A DNA stretch of 64,000 nt from Dysgonomonas sp. PH5-45. Its GTDB lineage: Bacteria > Bacteroidota > Bacteroidia > Bacteroidales > Dysgonomonadaceae. Positions within the stretch are counted from its first letter, which is position 1. Each line of letters opens with the position of its first letter. This document shows, piece after piece, positions 1-8,271 of this stretch. A model generated the notes under the pieces. That model ran no database searches. It saw only the letters and a list, made by a program, of their open reading frames with translations, and was not told where the DNA came from. The stretch covers positions 124,001 to 188,000 of the forward strand of contig NZ_JARXWE010000001.1 of NCBI RefSeq assembly GCF_029893235.1, written 5' to 3'. Both the position numbers and the translations under genes were made by a program.

Positions 1-692
1 TGCAGGAATTTGCTTACGAAAAGAAAAAACGGCAATCGCTCGAACAAGTTCTGAAAGAAACCTTCCCCGATTATCCATATAGCTCTATCGTTAACCTCAG
101 AGCCAGAGAAAGTAATATTATATACGGACTGTTGTGTCTGTCAAAATATCCGATAGAAAGCTCAACGCAAATACCCATCGAAGCACGCGACAATGGCGCA
201 GTTCTCTGTAAGCTGAATGTTAAGGGAAAAACCGTATCTTTATTTATCAATCATTTGGAATCGAACCGCATTACAGCAAACGATAAGAAACTATACAGCG
301 AATTTATGAAAGAAAAAACGGCGGAGAAGTTCGATAGTGTTACTCACAATATCAGGCAAAAACTGAATATAGCTTACCAGACCCGTGCCCGCCAAGCCGA
401 TTTGATTTCCGAATGGATAAAAAACCAAGACTCGGACGCCATCATAGTTTGTGGCGATTTTAACGACACACCCATATCGTATGCTTATAACCGCATAAAA
501 GGAGACTTGAACGACGCTTATTACGAAACAGGCTTCGGCCCCGGAATATCATACCATGCCAATTATTTTTGGTTTAGGATAGACCATATTATGCACTCTC
601 AGAATCTGGAAGCGTTCAACTGTACGGTTGATAGGAGCATAAAAAACTCCGACCATTATCCCATCTATTCATATCTGAGATTTAAAGATTAA
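1..692 (+). CDS. Endonuclease/exonuclease/phosphatase family protein, 3' part
   Basis: The reading frame is open from the window edge, so the 5' end lies outside. The visible C-terminal half carries the fold's late motifs: GDFND near nt 453-467, a R-I-D-H-I segment near nt 577-591 and the terminal S-D-H-Y-P near nt 648-662, which in this family bind the metal and provide the catalytic Asp/His pair. Members hydrolyse phosphodiester or phosphomonoester bonds in nucleic acids, lipids or sugars, and the substrate cannot be read from sequence. A TTG at nt 132 is internal, since conserved-looking sequence continues upstream of it. It ends 17 nt before queD. Confidence 0.85.
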   Translation, partial: QEFAYEKKKRQSLEQVLKETFPDYPYSSIVNLRARESNIIYGLLCLSKYPIESSTQIPIEARDNGAVLCKLNVKGKTVSLFINHLESNRITANDKKLYSEFMKEKTAEKFDSVTHNIRQKLNIAYQTRARQADLISEWIKNQDSDAIIVCGDFNDTPISYAYNRIKGDLNDAYYETGFGPGISYHANYFWFRIDHIMHSQNLEAFNCTVDRSIKNSDHYPIYSYLRFKD

Positions 693-709
693 ATGAACAC
701 AAAAAAATT

Positions 710-1069
710 ATGTATAAAATAAGTAAACAATTTTCGTTTTCGGCATCACATATATTAGAAGGCTTACCGGCCAACCATTCTTGTGCCCGTTTGCATGGGC
801 ATAACTATGTGGTAAGGGTTTATCTGAAGTCCGAAACTTTGAACCAGATTGGTTTTGTTGAAGACTATAAGGCGCTGAATTTTGTGAAAGACTATATCGA
901 TGCTAACCTCGACCACCGGCATCTGAACGATGTACTACCTTTTAACCCGACAGCCGAACGTATAGCCAAGTATCTTTTTGACCTTTTCAAGAAGGATATT
1001 CCGGAACTATACGCTGTGGAAGTTTGCGAAAGCCCCAAAACATCGGCCATATATGAAGCTGACTGTTAA
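710..1069 (+). CDS. queD: 6-carboxytetrahydropterin synthase QueD
   Basis: This 119-residue protein has the usual QueD length. It converts 7,8-dihydroneopterin triphosphate to 6-carboxy-5,6,7,8-tetrahydropterin, the first committed step toward preQ0 and queuosine in tRNA. Zinc ligands are visible as His14 and the H-G-H pair His29/His31; Cys25 just before that pair is the expected catalytic cysteine, Asp68-His69 (DHRH) the partner dyad, and a C-E-S-P segment near residue 108 closes the pterin site. Its 3' end overlaps queE by 17 nt, so the two are probably translated together. queC and queF are not in the window. Confidence 0.95.
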   Translation: MYKISKQFSFSASHILEGLPANHSCARLHGHNYVVRVYLKSETLNQIGFVEDYKALNFVKDYIDANLDHRHLNDVLPFNPTAERIAKYLFDLFKKDIPELYAVEVCESPKTSAIYEADC

Positions 1070-1634
1070 CGAAATATTCTATTCCCTGCAAGGAGAGGGT
1101 GGGCGCACGGGCGAGGCTTCGATATTTGTTCGCCTAACGAAGTGCAATCTGGCCTGTTCTTTTTGCGATACGGACTTTTCTCACGGGCAGGATATGACTC
1201 CCGGCGAAATACTGAGCATCATTGCTGCTTATCCTTGCAAATGGATTATATGGACAGGAGGTGAGCCAACCCTTCAACTAAGGGACGAACACTTGCAGGT
1301 GTTCCGTGAAGCGGGATATAAACAAGCCATCGAGACAAATGGTACAAACCCTGTTCCGTCGTTGATAGACTATATTGCTTGCAGTCCTAAGGTGAAATAC
1401 GAGAGCGTGAAGGAATGTATCCCCTTTGCCCACGAAATCCGCATTCCCGTATCGGTGGGTGATGCGATTCCCGATATAAGTATGTTTCCCCAAGCCGACA
1501 GATATTTCCTAAGCCCTGTTTTTGATGGCGAAGAGCCGAACCCGGAAAACATTAATTACACTATCGAGCACATAAAAAAACACCCCGAGTGGGCATTGAG
1601 CCTGCAAATGCATAAACTGATAAAAATTCAATGA
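1053..1634 (+). CDS. queE: 7-carboxy-7-deazaguanine synthase QueE
   Basis: A radical SAM enzyme of 193 residues that rearranges QueD's product into 7-carboxy-7-deazaguanine. The 4Fe-4S cysteines are Cys31, Cys35 and Cys38 in the spacing C-x3-C-x2-C; the N-terminal S-L-Q-G-E-G segment and the W-T-G-G-E-P segment are typical of QueE. The frame is open further upstream to nt 978, but homology begins at the ATG at 1053 (M-K-L-T-V-N-E-I-F), so that start was chosen. It overlaps queD by 17 nt and rnz by an ATGA, which implies translational coupling of all three genes. Confidence 0.93.
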   Translation: MKLTVNEIFYSLQGEGGRTGEASIFVRLTKCNLACSFCDTDFSHGQDMTPGEILSIIAAYPCKWIIWTGGEPTLQLRDEHLQVFREAGYKQAIETNGTNPVPSLIDYIACSPKVKYESVKECIPFAHEIRIPVSVGDAIPDISMFPQADRYFLSPVFDGEEPNPENINYTIEHIKKHPEWALSLQMHKLIKIQ

Positions 1635-2545
1635 AAAGGTTCGAACTCAATATACTGGGCTGTGGATCGGCTTTGCCTACACAACAACATTGGCCTTCGT
1701 CGCAAATAGTGAATGTGCGCGATAAGCTTTTCATGGTCGATTGCGGTGAGGGGGCACAGCTACAATTCCGGAAAACAAGATTGGGTTTCAACCGTCTGAA
1801 CCGTATATTCATTTCGCATCTGCATGGCGACCATTGCTTCGGGCTTATGGGGCTAATCTCTACTTTGGCACTTCTGGGGCGTACCGGCGATTTGGTTATT
1901 CATGCCGTTAGCGATATTGAGCAGGTTATGCAGCCGCAGCTCGATTATTTCTGTCGCGAAATGCCGTATAAGGTCGTATTTGAGGCTTTCGACGCATCTA
2001 AGAATGAAGTAATATACGAAGATCGTTCCATCAAAGTTTCTACTATTCCGCTCAATCACCGAGTTCCGTGTGCGGGCTTTTTGTTTCGCGAGCAGCAATC
2101 TGAGGCACACCTCATAAAGGAGATGGTCGATTTCTACAAAATTCCGATTAAAGAACTGGTTAAGATAAAACAGGGGGCTGATTTTGTTACGGAAGACGGT
2201 GTGCTTGTCCCCAACAACCGTCTGACTCGCCCGGCAGAAATTCCACGGTCGTACGCCTACTGCTCCGATACGGCATATAACGAAAAAATTGTTCCCATAA
2301 TAGAAGGTGTAGACTTGTTGTATCACGAATCTACATTTGCCCAGCAAGACGCATCGCATACAATAAAAACAGGACATTCAACAGCCGCGCAAGCCGCTAC
2401 AATAGCTAAAATGGCGAATGTCGGTAAATTGATTCTGGGGCATTTCTCGTCACGTTATAGCAACAACAATATTTTGCTCGATGAAGCTAAGCTGATTTTC
2501 CCCAACACAATCCTTGCCAATGAGGGAATGTGCGTAAATATTTGA
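1631..2545 (+). CDS. rnz: Ribonuclease Z
   Basis: A metallo-beta-lactamase-fold endonuclease of 304 residues that trims the 3' trailer of tRNA precursors. The zinc-binding motif H-L-H-G-D-H occupies residues 63-68; further ligands are visible as the Asp of Y-C-S-D-T (near residue 217) and the His of L-G-H-F near the C-terminus. Because CCA is not encoded in the tRNA genes seen here, 3' maturation before CCA addition would need this enzyme. Its ATG overlaps the queE stop codon. After it the sequence changes to AT-rich mobile DNA. Confidence 0.95.
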   Translation: MKRFELNILGCGSALPTQQHWPSSQIVNVRDKLFMVDCGEGAQLQFRKTRLGFNRLNRIFISHLHGDHCFGLMGLISTLALLGRTGDLVIHAVSDIEQVMQPQLDYFCREMPYKVVFEAFDASKNEVIYEDRSIKVSTIPLNHRVPCAGFLFREQQSEAHLIKEMVDFYKIPIKELVKIKQGADFVTEDGVLVPNNRLTRPAEIPRSYAYCSDTAYNEKIVPIIEGVDLLYHESTFAQQDASHTIKTGHSTAAQAATIAKMANVGKLILGHFSSRYSNNNILLDEAKLIFPNTILANEGMCVNI

Positions 2546-2631
2546 GGGGCAGTTTTTGTTACTGAATACTTTTTGAATAAATTTATTTATTAGAGTTTAT
2601 ATACAATAGTTAATTAAAGCGTTCTTTTACA

Positions 2632-2639
2632 TACATTTG
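2632..2639 (+). promoter_or_regulatory. Candidate -7 box of the IS transposase
   Basis: TACATTTG matches the Bacteroidetes TAnnTTTG box and lies 26 nt before the transposase ATG at 2666. No -33 TTTG is found at the expected distance. Confidence 0.4.
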
Positions 2640-2665
2640 TGATGTGCTAAAATTTAGTAACAATC

Positions 2666-3581
2666 ATGAAATACGACAAGATTCGAAAAAATCCCAAGCA
2701 ATTGCTGTCATTGACAGGTTTCACAGTCGTGGAGTTCGAAGCATTTTTACCCACTTTCAAGTATCATTGGGAGGAGTATTATTCTCATTTTACCTTGACA
2801 GGTAAACCTATAGAGCGAATCTCTTACAACCGAAAGTCTGGTAAAATTCCATTGATAGGAGACAAGTTACTATTTATACTCTCTTATCTAAAGAACAATC
2901 CATTACAGGAATATCACGGAGCAACTTATAATATGACACAACCACAATGTAATGAGTGGGTTCATCTATTGTCCGATATTTTGGTCAAGACTTTGAAAAC
3001 ACTAGGAGAACTTCCTGATAGGAATCATTTGCGAGTTCAATATGTTGCCTCACAATGTAAGAATATATTACTTGATGGAACAGAAAGACCAATAGAAAGA
3101 CCGCAGGATTCAGACAGACAAAAATCATGTTACAGTGGTAAAAAAAACTCATAATGTGAAAAATAATCTGCTTTGTACTCCTGAAAAAAGGATTCTATGG
3201 CTATCCCAGACCTATGAAGGTCATGTTCATGACAAAAGAATCGTAGATGAACAGCCTTTGAGTTTACCAACAGGAATTACCTTATGGCAAGATACAGGCT
3301 TTATTGGTCATAAACCAGAAAATGTAACTATCAAGATGCCAACCAAGAAACCTAAAGGCAAAGGCCTATCCGATGTACAAAAGAAAGAAAACAGGAAAAT
3401 ATCCAGTTTTCGTATACTCGTAGAGCATGCCATTGGAGGAATTAAAAAATGTCGTATTGTCAAAGAGCGTTTCAGATGTCGCAAGTTGGGCTTTAATGAT
3501 TTAGTTATGCTCATAGCTTGCGGTCTGCATAATTTTAGAATATCATTGAAAATGTGTGATATAGAACTTTGTTCAATATAA
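2666..3581 (+). pseudogene. IS5-family DDE transposase, split by a frameshift
   Basis: Two frames together encode one transposase: 2666-3154 gives an N-terminal helix-turn-helix region plus the first catalytic Asp (L-D-G-T-E, near nt 3075), and the frame through 3581 gives the second Asp (W-Q-D-T-G, near nt 3291) and the Glu (L-V-E-H-A, near nt 3420). The break falls in a run of eight A at 3130-3137, where the conserved Y-S-G-K-K-(K)-T-H string changes frame. This is either an inactivating indel or a slippery site for programmed frameshifting; a change of +1 or -2 would be needed. A TAnnTTTG box precedes it. The DDE_Tnp_4-type fold assignment is by motif. Confidence 0.75.
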
Positions 3582-4420
3582 TATCTATTAAAGGAAGACA
3601 TGAAGCAATTATAGAAAAAGATGTTTTTTGGAAAGTGCAAGAGGTTATAGATGGTAAAAAGAAACGAGTTCCAAAATTGTCTAAATGTATCAACCCTGAT
3701 TTATTTTTAAGAAAGTACATTGTTTGTCCTGTTTGTGGCTGTCCTCTTACAGGTGCAACAAGTAGAGGGAATGGAGGTCAATATACCTATTACAATTGCA
3801 GTAATGAAGCCAAACATTGTAGATACAGAGCAGAACAAGCAAATGAATTATTTGCCAAATATACAGCCAGCCTAAAACCAAATGAAACTGTATTGAAGTT
3901 ATACAGTGAAATCTTAAATGATTTAAGATTAGAGAAAAATGGTAATACCAAACAAGAAATAAGTAAATTAGACAAGCAATTGCAAGAAATAGAAACAGCT
4001 ATAAATAAAGCTGATGATAAATTTGTAAAAGATGAGATTGATAAACCTACTCATATCAGGCTAATGGAAAGATATAACAAAGAAAAGGCAGAATTACAAA
4101 TAAAGATAGATTTGATGAAAACCCCTAATCGTTCAAATCTCGAACCAAAATTAAGATACTCTATGTTGTTGATAAATAACATAGATAGCTACATGAGAGA
4201 TGCTAAAGTAGAAGTAAAATGTAAGCTAATAGGTTCGATGTTTCCTGAAAAAATCACTTTTGATGGAAAATCATATCGAACCAATTCTTACAATTCAGTG
4301 CTTGACTTAATCTATCAGCAAACCAATGAGTTAAGAGGGGATAAAAATAAAAGCGAAGAAAGTTTTAACACTTTCTCCGCTTCTGTACCCAGAGCCGGGA
4401 TCGAACCGGCATGGAAATGA
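3569..4420 (+). pseudogene. Serine recombinase, C-terminal remnant
   Basis: This frame encodes only the C-terminal part of a large serine recombinase: the end of the recombinase domain (K-G-R-H-E-A-I-I, about nt 3590), a zinc beta-ribbon with C-P-V-C-G-C near nt 3727 and a second cysteine pair, and a long Lys/Glu-rich coiled coil. The N-terminal resolvase domain with the nucleophilic Ser is absent, and an IS abuts the left side. Real homology starts near 3585; the first residues come from the IS end. The last eleven residues (V-P-R-A-G-I-E-P-A-W-K) are antisense translation of tRNA-Leu and not true protein. It is probably a dead integrase of an island at the tRNA. Confidence 0.8.
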
Positions 4421-4469
4421 ATCCACTGGTGTTTGAGACCAGCGCGTCTACCAATTCCGCCATCTGGGC
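4386..4469 (-). tRNA. tRNA-Leu, anticodon CAA
   Basis: The minus strand folds as an 84-nt class II tRNA. The acceptor 5' strand GCCCAGA pairs with TCTGGGT (first pair G-U), with discriminator A. The anticodon stem CTGGT/ACCAG encloses loop CTCAAAC, giving CAA. A short variable arm and the T arm GGTTCGATCC follow. CCA is not encoded. A decayed serine recombinase lies at its 3' side and reads into it from the opposite strand. Confidence 0.95.
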
Positions 4470-4483
4470 ATTGTTTACGGGTG

Positions 4484-4491
4484 CAAAGGTA
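4484..4491 (-). promoter_or_regulatory. Candidate -7 box of tRNA-Leu
   Basis: CAAAGGTA on the plus strand reads TACCTTTG on the minus strand, matching TAnnTTTG, 15 nt before the 5' end of the tRNA. Confidence 0.5.
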
Positions 4492-4570
4492 ATTATTTTT
4501 CTATATATAAATTATAAACAGATAAATTTTTTTTACACAAAAATTTATCTTTCTTTGTATAAGTTGCTTT

Positions 4571-4578
4571 TACATTTG
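4571..4578 (+). promoter_or_regulatory. Candidate -7 box of manC
   Basis: TACATTTG matches TAnnTTTG, 41 nt before the manC ATG. A TTTG sits only 13 nt upstream of the box, too close for a normal -33 element. Confidence 0.45.
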
Positions 4579-4618
4579 TATTTCAACTTTAGTACTACAC
4601 TTAAAACATTGAATAGTA

Positions 4619-5698
4619 ATGGATAAAAATAATTATTGCGTTATCATGAGTGGCGGTATCGGAAGCCGTTTTTGGCCTTTCAGTCGGGAAACACGCCCTA
4701 AGCAATTCTTAGATTTTTTTGGAACAGGGAAATCTTTATTACAAATGACATTCGACCGTTTCAAAAAAATTCTACCCTTAGAGAACATATATATCGTAAC
4801 AAACGAAAGTTATGCACAAATGATTTGCGAAGAACTGCCCGAAATAAGTTCTTCACAAATATTGCTCGAACCAATGCGCCGTAACACTGCGCCTTGTATA
4901 GCTTTTGCTGCATATCACATCAATGCCATAAACCCCGATGCTAACATCGTTGTGGCTCCGTCCGACCATCTGATCCTGAAAGAAGACGATTTTTTGGAGG
5001 TAATACAAAACGCGTTTAATTTCGTTAAAAGGAATAAAATACTCCTGACCTTAGGCATGAAGCCAACACGACCCGAAACGGGTTACGGTTACATTCAGGT
5101 AAGTGACGATATGATAGACGGGGTTACCAAAGTAAAAGCGTTTACCGAAAAACCCAATTACGACTTGGCAAAAGTTTTCTACGAAAGCGGTGAATTCCTT
5201 TGGAATTCGGGGATTTTTGTATGGAATATAAAAACCATAATGGAAGCTTTCCGTGAACATTTACCCGATATGGCAAGTGTTTTTGACCAAGGGGCGGAAT
5301 TGTTCAATACACCTCAGGAAAAAGTATTTATTCAAGAAAATTTTCCGGCATGTCAGAATATTTCCATTGACTTCGGAATAATGGAAAAAGCATCGAACGT
5401 TTGTGTGAAAGCTGCCAGCTTTGGATGGTCTGACCTTGGTACATGGGGCTCTCTGCATGAAATATCGAAGAAAGACGAACATGCTAATGCCGGACTTATT
5501 GGCGATACATTATTTTTTGAAAGTTCGGAAAATATTGTTGCCGGACAGAAAGAAAAACTTGTTGTTGTTCAAGGGCTTGACGGATATATTGTTGCCGACA
5601 CCGATAATGTACTGCTGATTTGCAAAAAAGAAGATGAGCAACGCATCAAACAGTTTGTTACTGATGTCAAGTTAAAACACGGAGACAAATACATCTAA
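4619..5698 (+). CDS. manC: Mannose-1-phosphate guanylyltransferase
   Basis: A 359-residue cytoplasmic nucleotidyltransferase that joins GTP and mannose-1-phosphate to GDP-mannose, the donor for mannose and the precursor of GDP-fucose in surface glycans. The N-terminal signature G-G-I-G-S-R-F-W-P-F-S-R is at residues 12-23, and F-x-E-K-P and N-S-G-I-F-V-W segments follow. The length fits the monofunctional form without the C-terminal isomerase domain. It lies apart from the wza/wzc cluster at 42-46 kb. A family 2 glycosyltransferase follows after 88 nt, separated by a weak hairpin. Confidence 0.93.
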   Translation: MDKNNYCVIMSGGIGSRFWPFSRETRPKQFLDFFGTGKSLLQMTFDRFKKILPLENIYIVTNESYAQMICEELPEISSSQILLEPMRRNTAPCIAFAAYHINAINPDANIVVAPSDHLILKEDDFLEVIQNAFNFVKRNKILLTLGMKPTRPETGYGYIQVSDDMIDGVTKVKAFTEKPNYDLAKVFYESGEFLWNSGIFVWNIKTIMEAFREHLPDMASVFDQGAELFNTPQEKVFIQENFPACQNISIDFGIMEKASNVCVKAASFGWSDLGTWGSLHEISKKDEHANAGLIGDTLFFESSENIVAGQKEKLVVVQGLDGYIVADTDNVLLICKKEDEQRIKQFVTDVKLKHGDKYI

Positions 5699-5725
5699 AT
5701 ACAAATATTGTCAAAGAAAAAAACC

Positions 5726-5751
5726 AAAAGTGGTATTAGAATGCCACTTTT
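5726..5751 (+). terminator. Weak hairpin after manC
   Basis: AAAAGTGG (5726-5733) pairs with CCACTTTT (5744-5751), with inner pairs extending the stem. A short T-rich tail follows. It may reduce but not abolish read-through to the next gene. Confidence 0.45.
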
Positions 5752-5786
5752 CTTATATCCGTACATTTTACTAAGAGGGAAAGTAT

Positions 5787-6587
5787 ATGAGTAAAACTGT
5801 ATCAATCATCACCGTTAATCTGAATGATGCTCAAGGTCTTGAAAAGACCATAAAGAGTGTTATCGGCCAGACTTATACCGATTTTGAGTTTATTATTATT
5901 GATGGAGCATCTACCGATGGCAGTGTTTCGGTTATAGAAAAGTATGCTTCGCAAATCGATATTTGGGTGAGCGAGCCTGACAGCGGTATTTTTAATGCCA
6001 TGAACAAAGGTATAAAACGGGCATCGGGCAAATATTGTTATTTTTTAAACGCTAATGATATACTCACTTCCAATACCGTTTTTGAGCAGATATTCAAAGA
6101 AAAAGAATACGCTGCTCCTTATATCTGTGGAAACCAGATAAACGATTTTGGGAATGGAGATACAGGCATTGTAAAGAATGCAGGGCGTCCGCTTACTCTC
6201 TATGATTTTTATTGGGGCACGATAAAACATCAAGCAACCTTTATTCGCCGAGATATGTTTGCCCTATACGGACTTTATGACGAAAACTTACGGATAATAT
6301 CAGACTGGAAATTTTTCTTGCAGACAATAGGATTAAAAAACGAGCAGCCTGTTTATGTGGATACAGACATCGTAATATTTGCATGGTTCGGGATGAGCAC
6401 CGACAAAAAAATGCAAGAAAAGCACGACATTGAAAGGGAACAAGTACTAAAGGCTCTCATTCCCCCTACTGTCAGGAAAGATATGGAGCAACTGCATTAT
6501 TTAAAGAATTACGAGTACATTGCACAAAGCATGAAGAAGAACAAGATTGTAGATGCAATAATCCGTTTTATTATAAAACTATTTTAG
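5787..6587 (+). CDS. Glycosyltransferase family 2
   Basis: A 266-residue GT-A-fold transferase. The N-terminus reads S-I-I-T-V-N-L-N, followed by the nucleotide-binding I-I-I-D-G-A-S-T-D-G-S segment near residue 40 and a second motif S-E-P-D-S-G-I-F-N-A-M-N-K-G near residue 70 that is typical of the subgroup resembling colanic acid WcaE. No membrane segment is obvious. It probably adds a sugar to a lipid-linked surface glycan. The acceptor and donor are unknown, although the upstream manC makes a GDP-mannose-derived donor plausible. Confidence 0.85.
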   Translation: MSKTVSIITVNLNDAQGLEKTIKSVIGQTYTDFEFIIIDGASTDGSVSVIEKYASQIDIWVSEPDSGIFNAMNKGIKRASGKYCYFLNANDILTSNTVFEQIFKEKEYAAPYICGNQINDFGNGDTGIVKNAGRPLTLYDFYWGTIKHQATFIRRDMFALYGLYDENLRIISDWKFFLQTIGLKNEQPVYVDTDIVIFAWFGMSTDKKMQEKHDIEREQVLKALIPPTVRKDMEQLHYLKNYEYIAQSMKKNKIVDAIIRFIIKLF

Positions 6588-6610
6588 AGGTAACAATGCA
6601 AAAATAAGAC

Positions 6611-6643
6611 AAGGAGCTGCCTTCAAAAAAAAGACAGCTCCTT
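6611..6643. terminator. Bidirectional terminator between GT2 and recA
   Basis: AAGGAGCTG (6611-6619) pairs with CAGCTCCTT (6635-6643) around an A-rich loop, between two convergent genes. Confidence 0.75.
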
Positions 6644-6667
6644 ATATATTTCGGGAATCCGGAAATA

Positions 6668-7690
6668 CTATTTTTTTGCGGAAGAACTTAAAGCCTCAAA
6701 AATCAGAGCTTCCAACTCTTCGGCCAGCTCAGGATTATCTTTTATACAATCCTTAGCAGCTTCACGGCCTTGCGCCAATTTGGTGTCGTTATAACTATAC
6801 CACGATCCGCTTTTTTTGATGATTCCCAGTTCAGAGCCTAAATCAACAATTTCGCCCGACCGGGAAATTCCTTCACCATACATAATATCGAATTCCGCTT
6901 TACGGAAAGGAGGCGCAACCTTATTTTTTACCACTTTCACTCGGGTTTGGCTACCTTTTACCTCGTCGCCATCTTTCAATTGTGCGGCACGGCGAATATC
7001 CAAACGCACCGAAGAGTAAAACTTCAACGCGTTTCCCCCTGTTGTGGTTTCTGGATTGCCAAACATCACACCAATTTTATCGCGAAGTTGGTTGATAAAA
7101 ATACAAGTAGTATTCGTTTTACTGATAGCTGCCGTAAGCTTACGTAAGGCTTGCGACATAAGGCGTGCTTGGAGACCCATCTTGGAGTCGCCCATATCGC
7201 CTTCCAACTCGGCCTTAGGTGTCAAAGCGGCAACAGAGTCTATTACGATGATATCTACTGCCGACGAGCGAATCAACTGTTCGGCAATCTCCAACGCCTG
7301 CTCCCCGTTGTCGGGTTGAGAGATGTAAAGGGTATCGAGATTGACTCCCAGTTTTTCGGCATAAAAACGGTCGAAAGCATGTTCCGCATCGATAAAAGCC
7401 GCAATACCTCCGGCTTTTTGGGCTTCAGCTATGGCATGTATTGCCAGCGTTGTTTTACCCGACGACTCGGGACCATATATTTCTATAACACGCCCACGAG
7501 GATATCCACCAACACCCAAAGCCGCATTAAGGGCTATCGAACCTGTTGGGATAACGGGAACGTCTTCTATTTTTTCTTCACTCATTTTCATGATCGAGCC
7601 TTTTCCAAAATTTTTCTCGATCTTATCCATTGCAGCCTGCAATGCTTTTAGTTTGTCGCTATTGGGTGCAACGTTTTTTTCTTCTGCCAT
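6668..7690 (-). CDS. recA: Recombinase RecA
   Basis: A 340-residue RecA with the ATP-binding P-loop G-P-E-S-S-G-K-T at residues 73-80, an I-V-I-D-S-V-A-A-L Walker B strand, the L1 loop region and an I-N-Q-L-R segment. It forms filaments on single-stranded DNA, drives strand exchange and triggers self-cleavage of LexA-type repressors. No intein or long insert is present. It sits 7 nt downstream of bcp on the same strand and probably shares its transcript; no separate TAnnTTTG box was noted in that gap. Confidence 0.98.
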   Translation of the reverse strand: MAEEKNVAPNSDKLKALQAAMDKIEKNFGKGSIMKMSEEKIEDVPVIPTGSIALNAALGVGGYPRGRVIEIYGPESSGKTTLAIHAIAEAQKAGGIAAFIDAEHAFDRFYAEKLGVNLDTLYISQPDNGEQALEIAEQLIRSSAVDIIVIDSVAALTPKAELEGDMGDSKMGLQARLMSQALRKLTAAISKTNTTCIFINQLRDKIGVMFGNPETTTGGNALKFYSSVRLDIRRAAQLKDGDEVKGSQTRVKVVKNKVAPPFRKAEFDIMYGEGISRSGEIVDLGSELGIIKKSGSWYSYNDTKLAQGREAAKDCIKDNPELAEELEALIFEALSSSAKK

Positions 7691-7697
7691 ATATATT

Positions 7698-8183
7698 TTA
7701 GTTTTGTTTTTTAGCTTGTTCGTCCAGATAATCTATTATTTGGTCGGCATGTTCTTTCGTTTTTATTTCTTTAGGAGTAATAATTTTTTCTATGACTCCC
7801 TCTTCATTAATTAAAAAAGTGGTGCGTAGGGTTCCCATGTATTTTTTACCGGCAAGGGTCTTTTCTGCCCACAGGCCAAACTCCTGAACCAGCTTCTTGT
7901 CCGTATCGGCAATCAGGGGAAAAGGCAGTTCGTGCTTTTCAATAAATTTTTTGTGCGATGCCTCATTATCAACACTTACGCCCAATATATCGTAACCTCT
8001 TTTTTTGAGATCGTAAAAATTATCCCTAAAACTGCAAGCCTCGGCAGTACATCCCGGCGTACTGTCTTTCGGATAAAAATACAGGACGAATTTTCTGCCC
8101 GCATAGTCCGACGCTTTAATCAGTCGCCCATCTTGATCCGATCCTAAGATTTCAGGTATTTTGTTTCCTACTTCCAATGCCAT
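7698..8183 (-). CDS. bcp: Thiol peroxidase Bcp (peroxiredoxin Q)
   Basis: A 161-residue peroxiredoxin that reduces hydrogen peroxide and organic hydroperoxides using thioredoxin. The active-site stretch [15 protein letters not shown] holds the peroxidatic Cys45 and the resolving Cys50, spaced C-x4-C as in BCP proteins. It precedes recA by 7 nt, so oxidative defence and DNA repair may be co-expressed. The promoter region contains a perfect 12-bp palindrome (8221-8232). Confidence 0.95.
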   Translation of the reverse strand: MALEVGNKIPEILGSDQDGRLIKASDYAGRKFVLYFYPKDSTPGCTAEACSFRDNFYDLKKRGYDILGVSVDNEASHKKFIEKHELPFPLIADTDKKLVQEFGLWAEKTLAGKKYMGTLRTTFLINEEGVIEKIITPKEIKTKEHADQIIDYLDEQAKKQN

Positions 8184-8211
8184 ATCATTTCTATGTTTTT
8201 CGTTATTATAT

Positions 8212-8240
8212 CAAAGATAGGAGAATATTCTCTTTTCAAA
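8212..8240 (-). promoter_or_regulatory. Promoter of bcp-recA with internal palindrome
   Basis: On the minus strand TATCTTTG (8212-8219) and TTTG (8237-8240) are separated by 17 nt. The spacer contains the perfect palindrome GAGAATATTCTC at 8221-8232, placed where a regulator could block or assist RNA polymerase. Confidence 0.6.
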
Positions 8241-8271
8241 AAAATTATTCCGCTATTATACATAATTTTGT

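Larger units (their letters stand above)
2573..3585 (+). mobile_element. IS5-type insertion sequence, boundaries approximate
   Basis: A roughly 1-kb element containing a two-frame DDE transposase. A tentative pair of imperfect inverted ends is TTGAATAAATTT at 2573-2584 and AACTTTGTTCAA at 3566-3577 (10 of 12 positions match when inverted), but this is weak in such AT-rich sequence and the right copy would leave the transposase stop codon outside. On the right, serine-recombinase homology resumes at about 3585, which fixes that edge within a few bases. No target duplication can be seen, because the sequence left of the element is not recombinase, so one flank was probably deleted after insertion. 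Confidence 0.6.

Noticed and set aside
2546-2665. Second copy of the tRNA-Leu 3' end marking the left border of the island
   Set aside because: I searched the sequence between rnz and the transposase by eye and found no match to the tRNA 3' end.
4411-4626. 71-codon plus-strand frame across tRNA-Leu and the manC leader
   Set aside because: It begins inside the tRNA and runs through AT-rich promoter DNA up to the manC start; low-complexity Phe/Leu-rich product.
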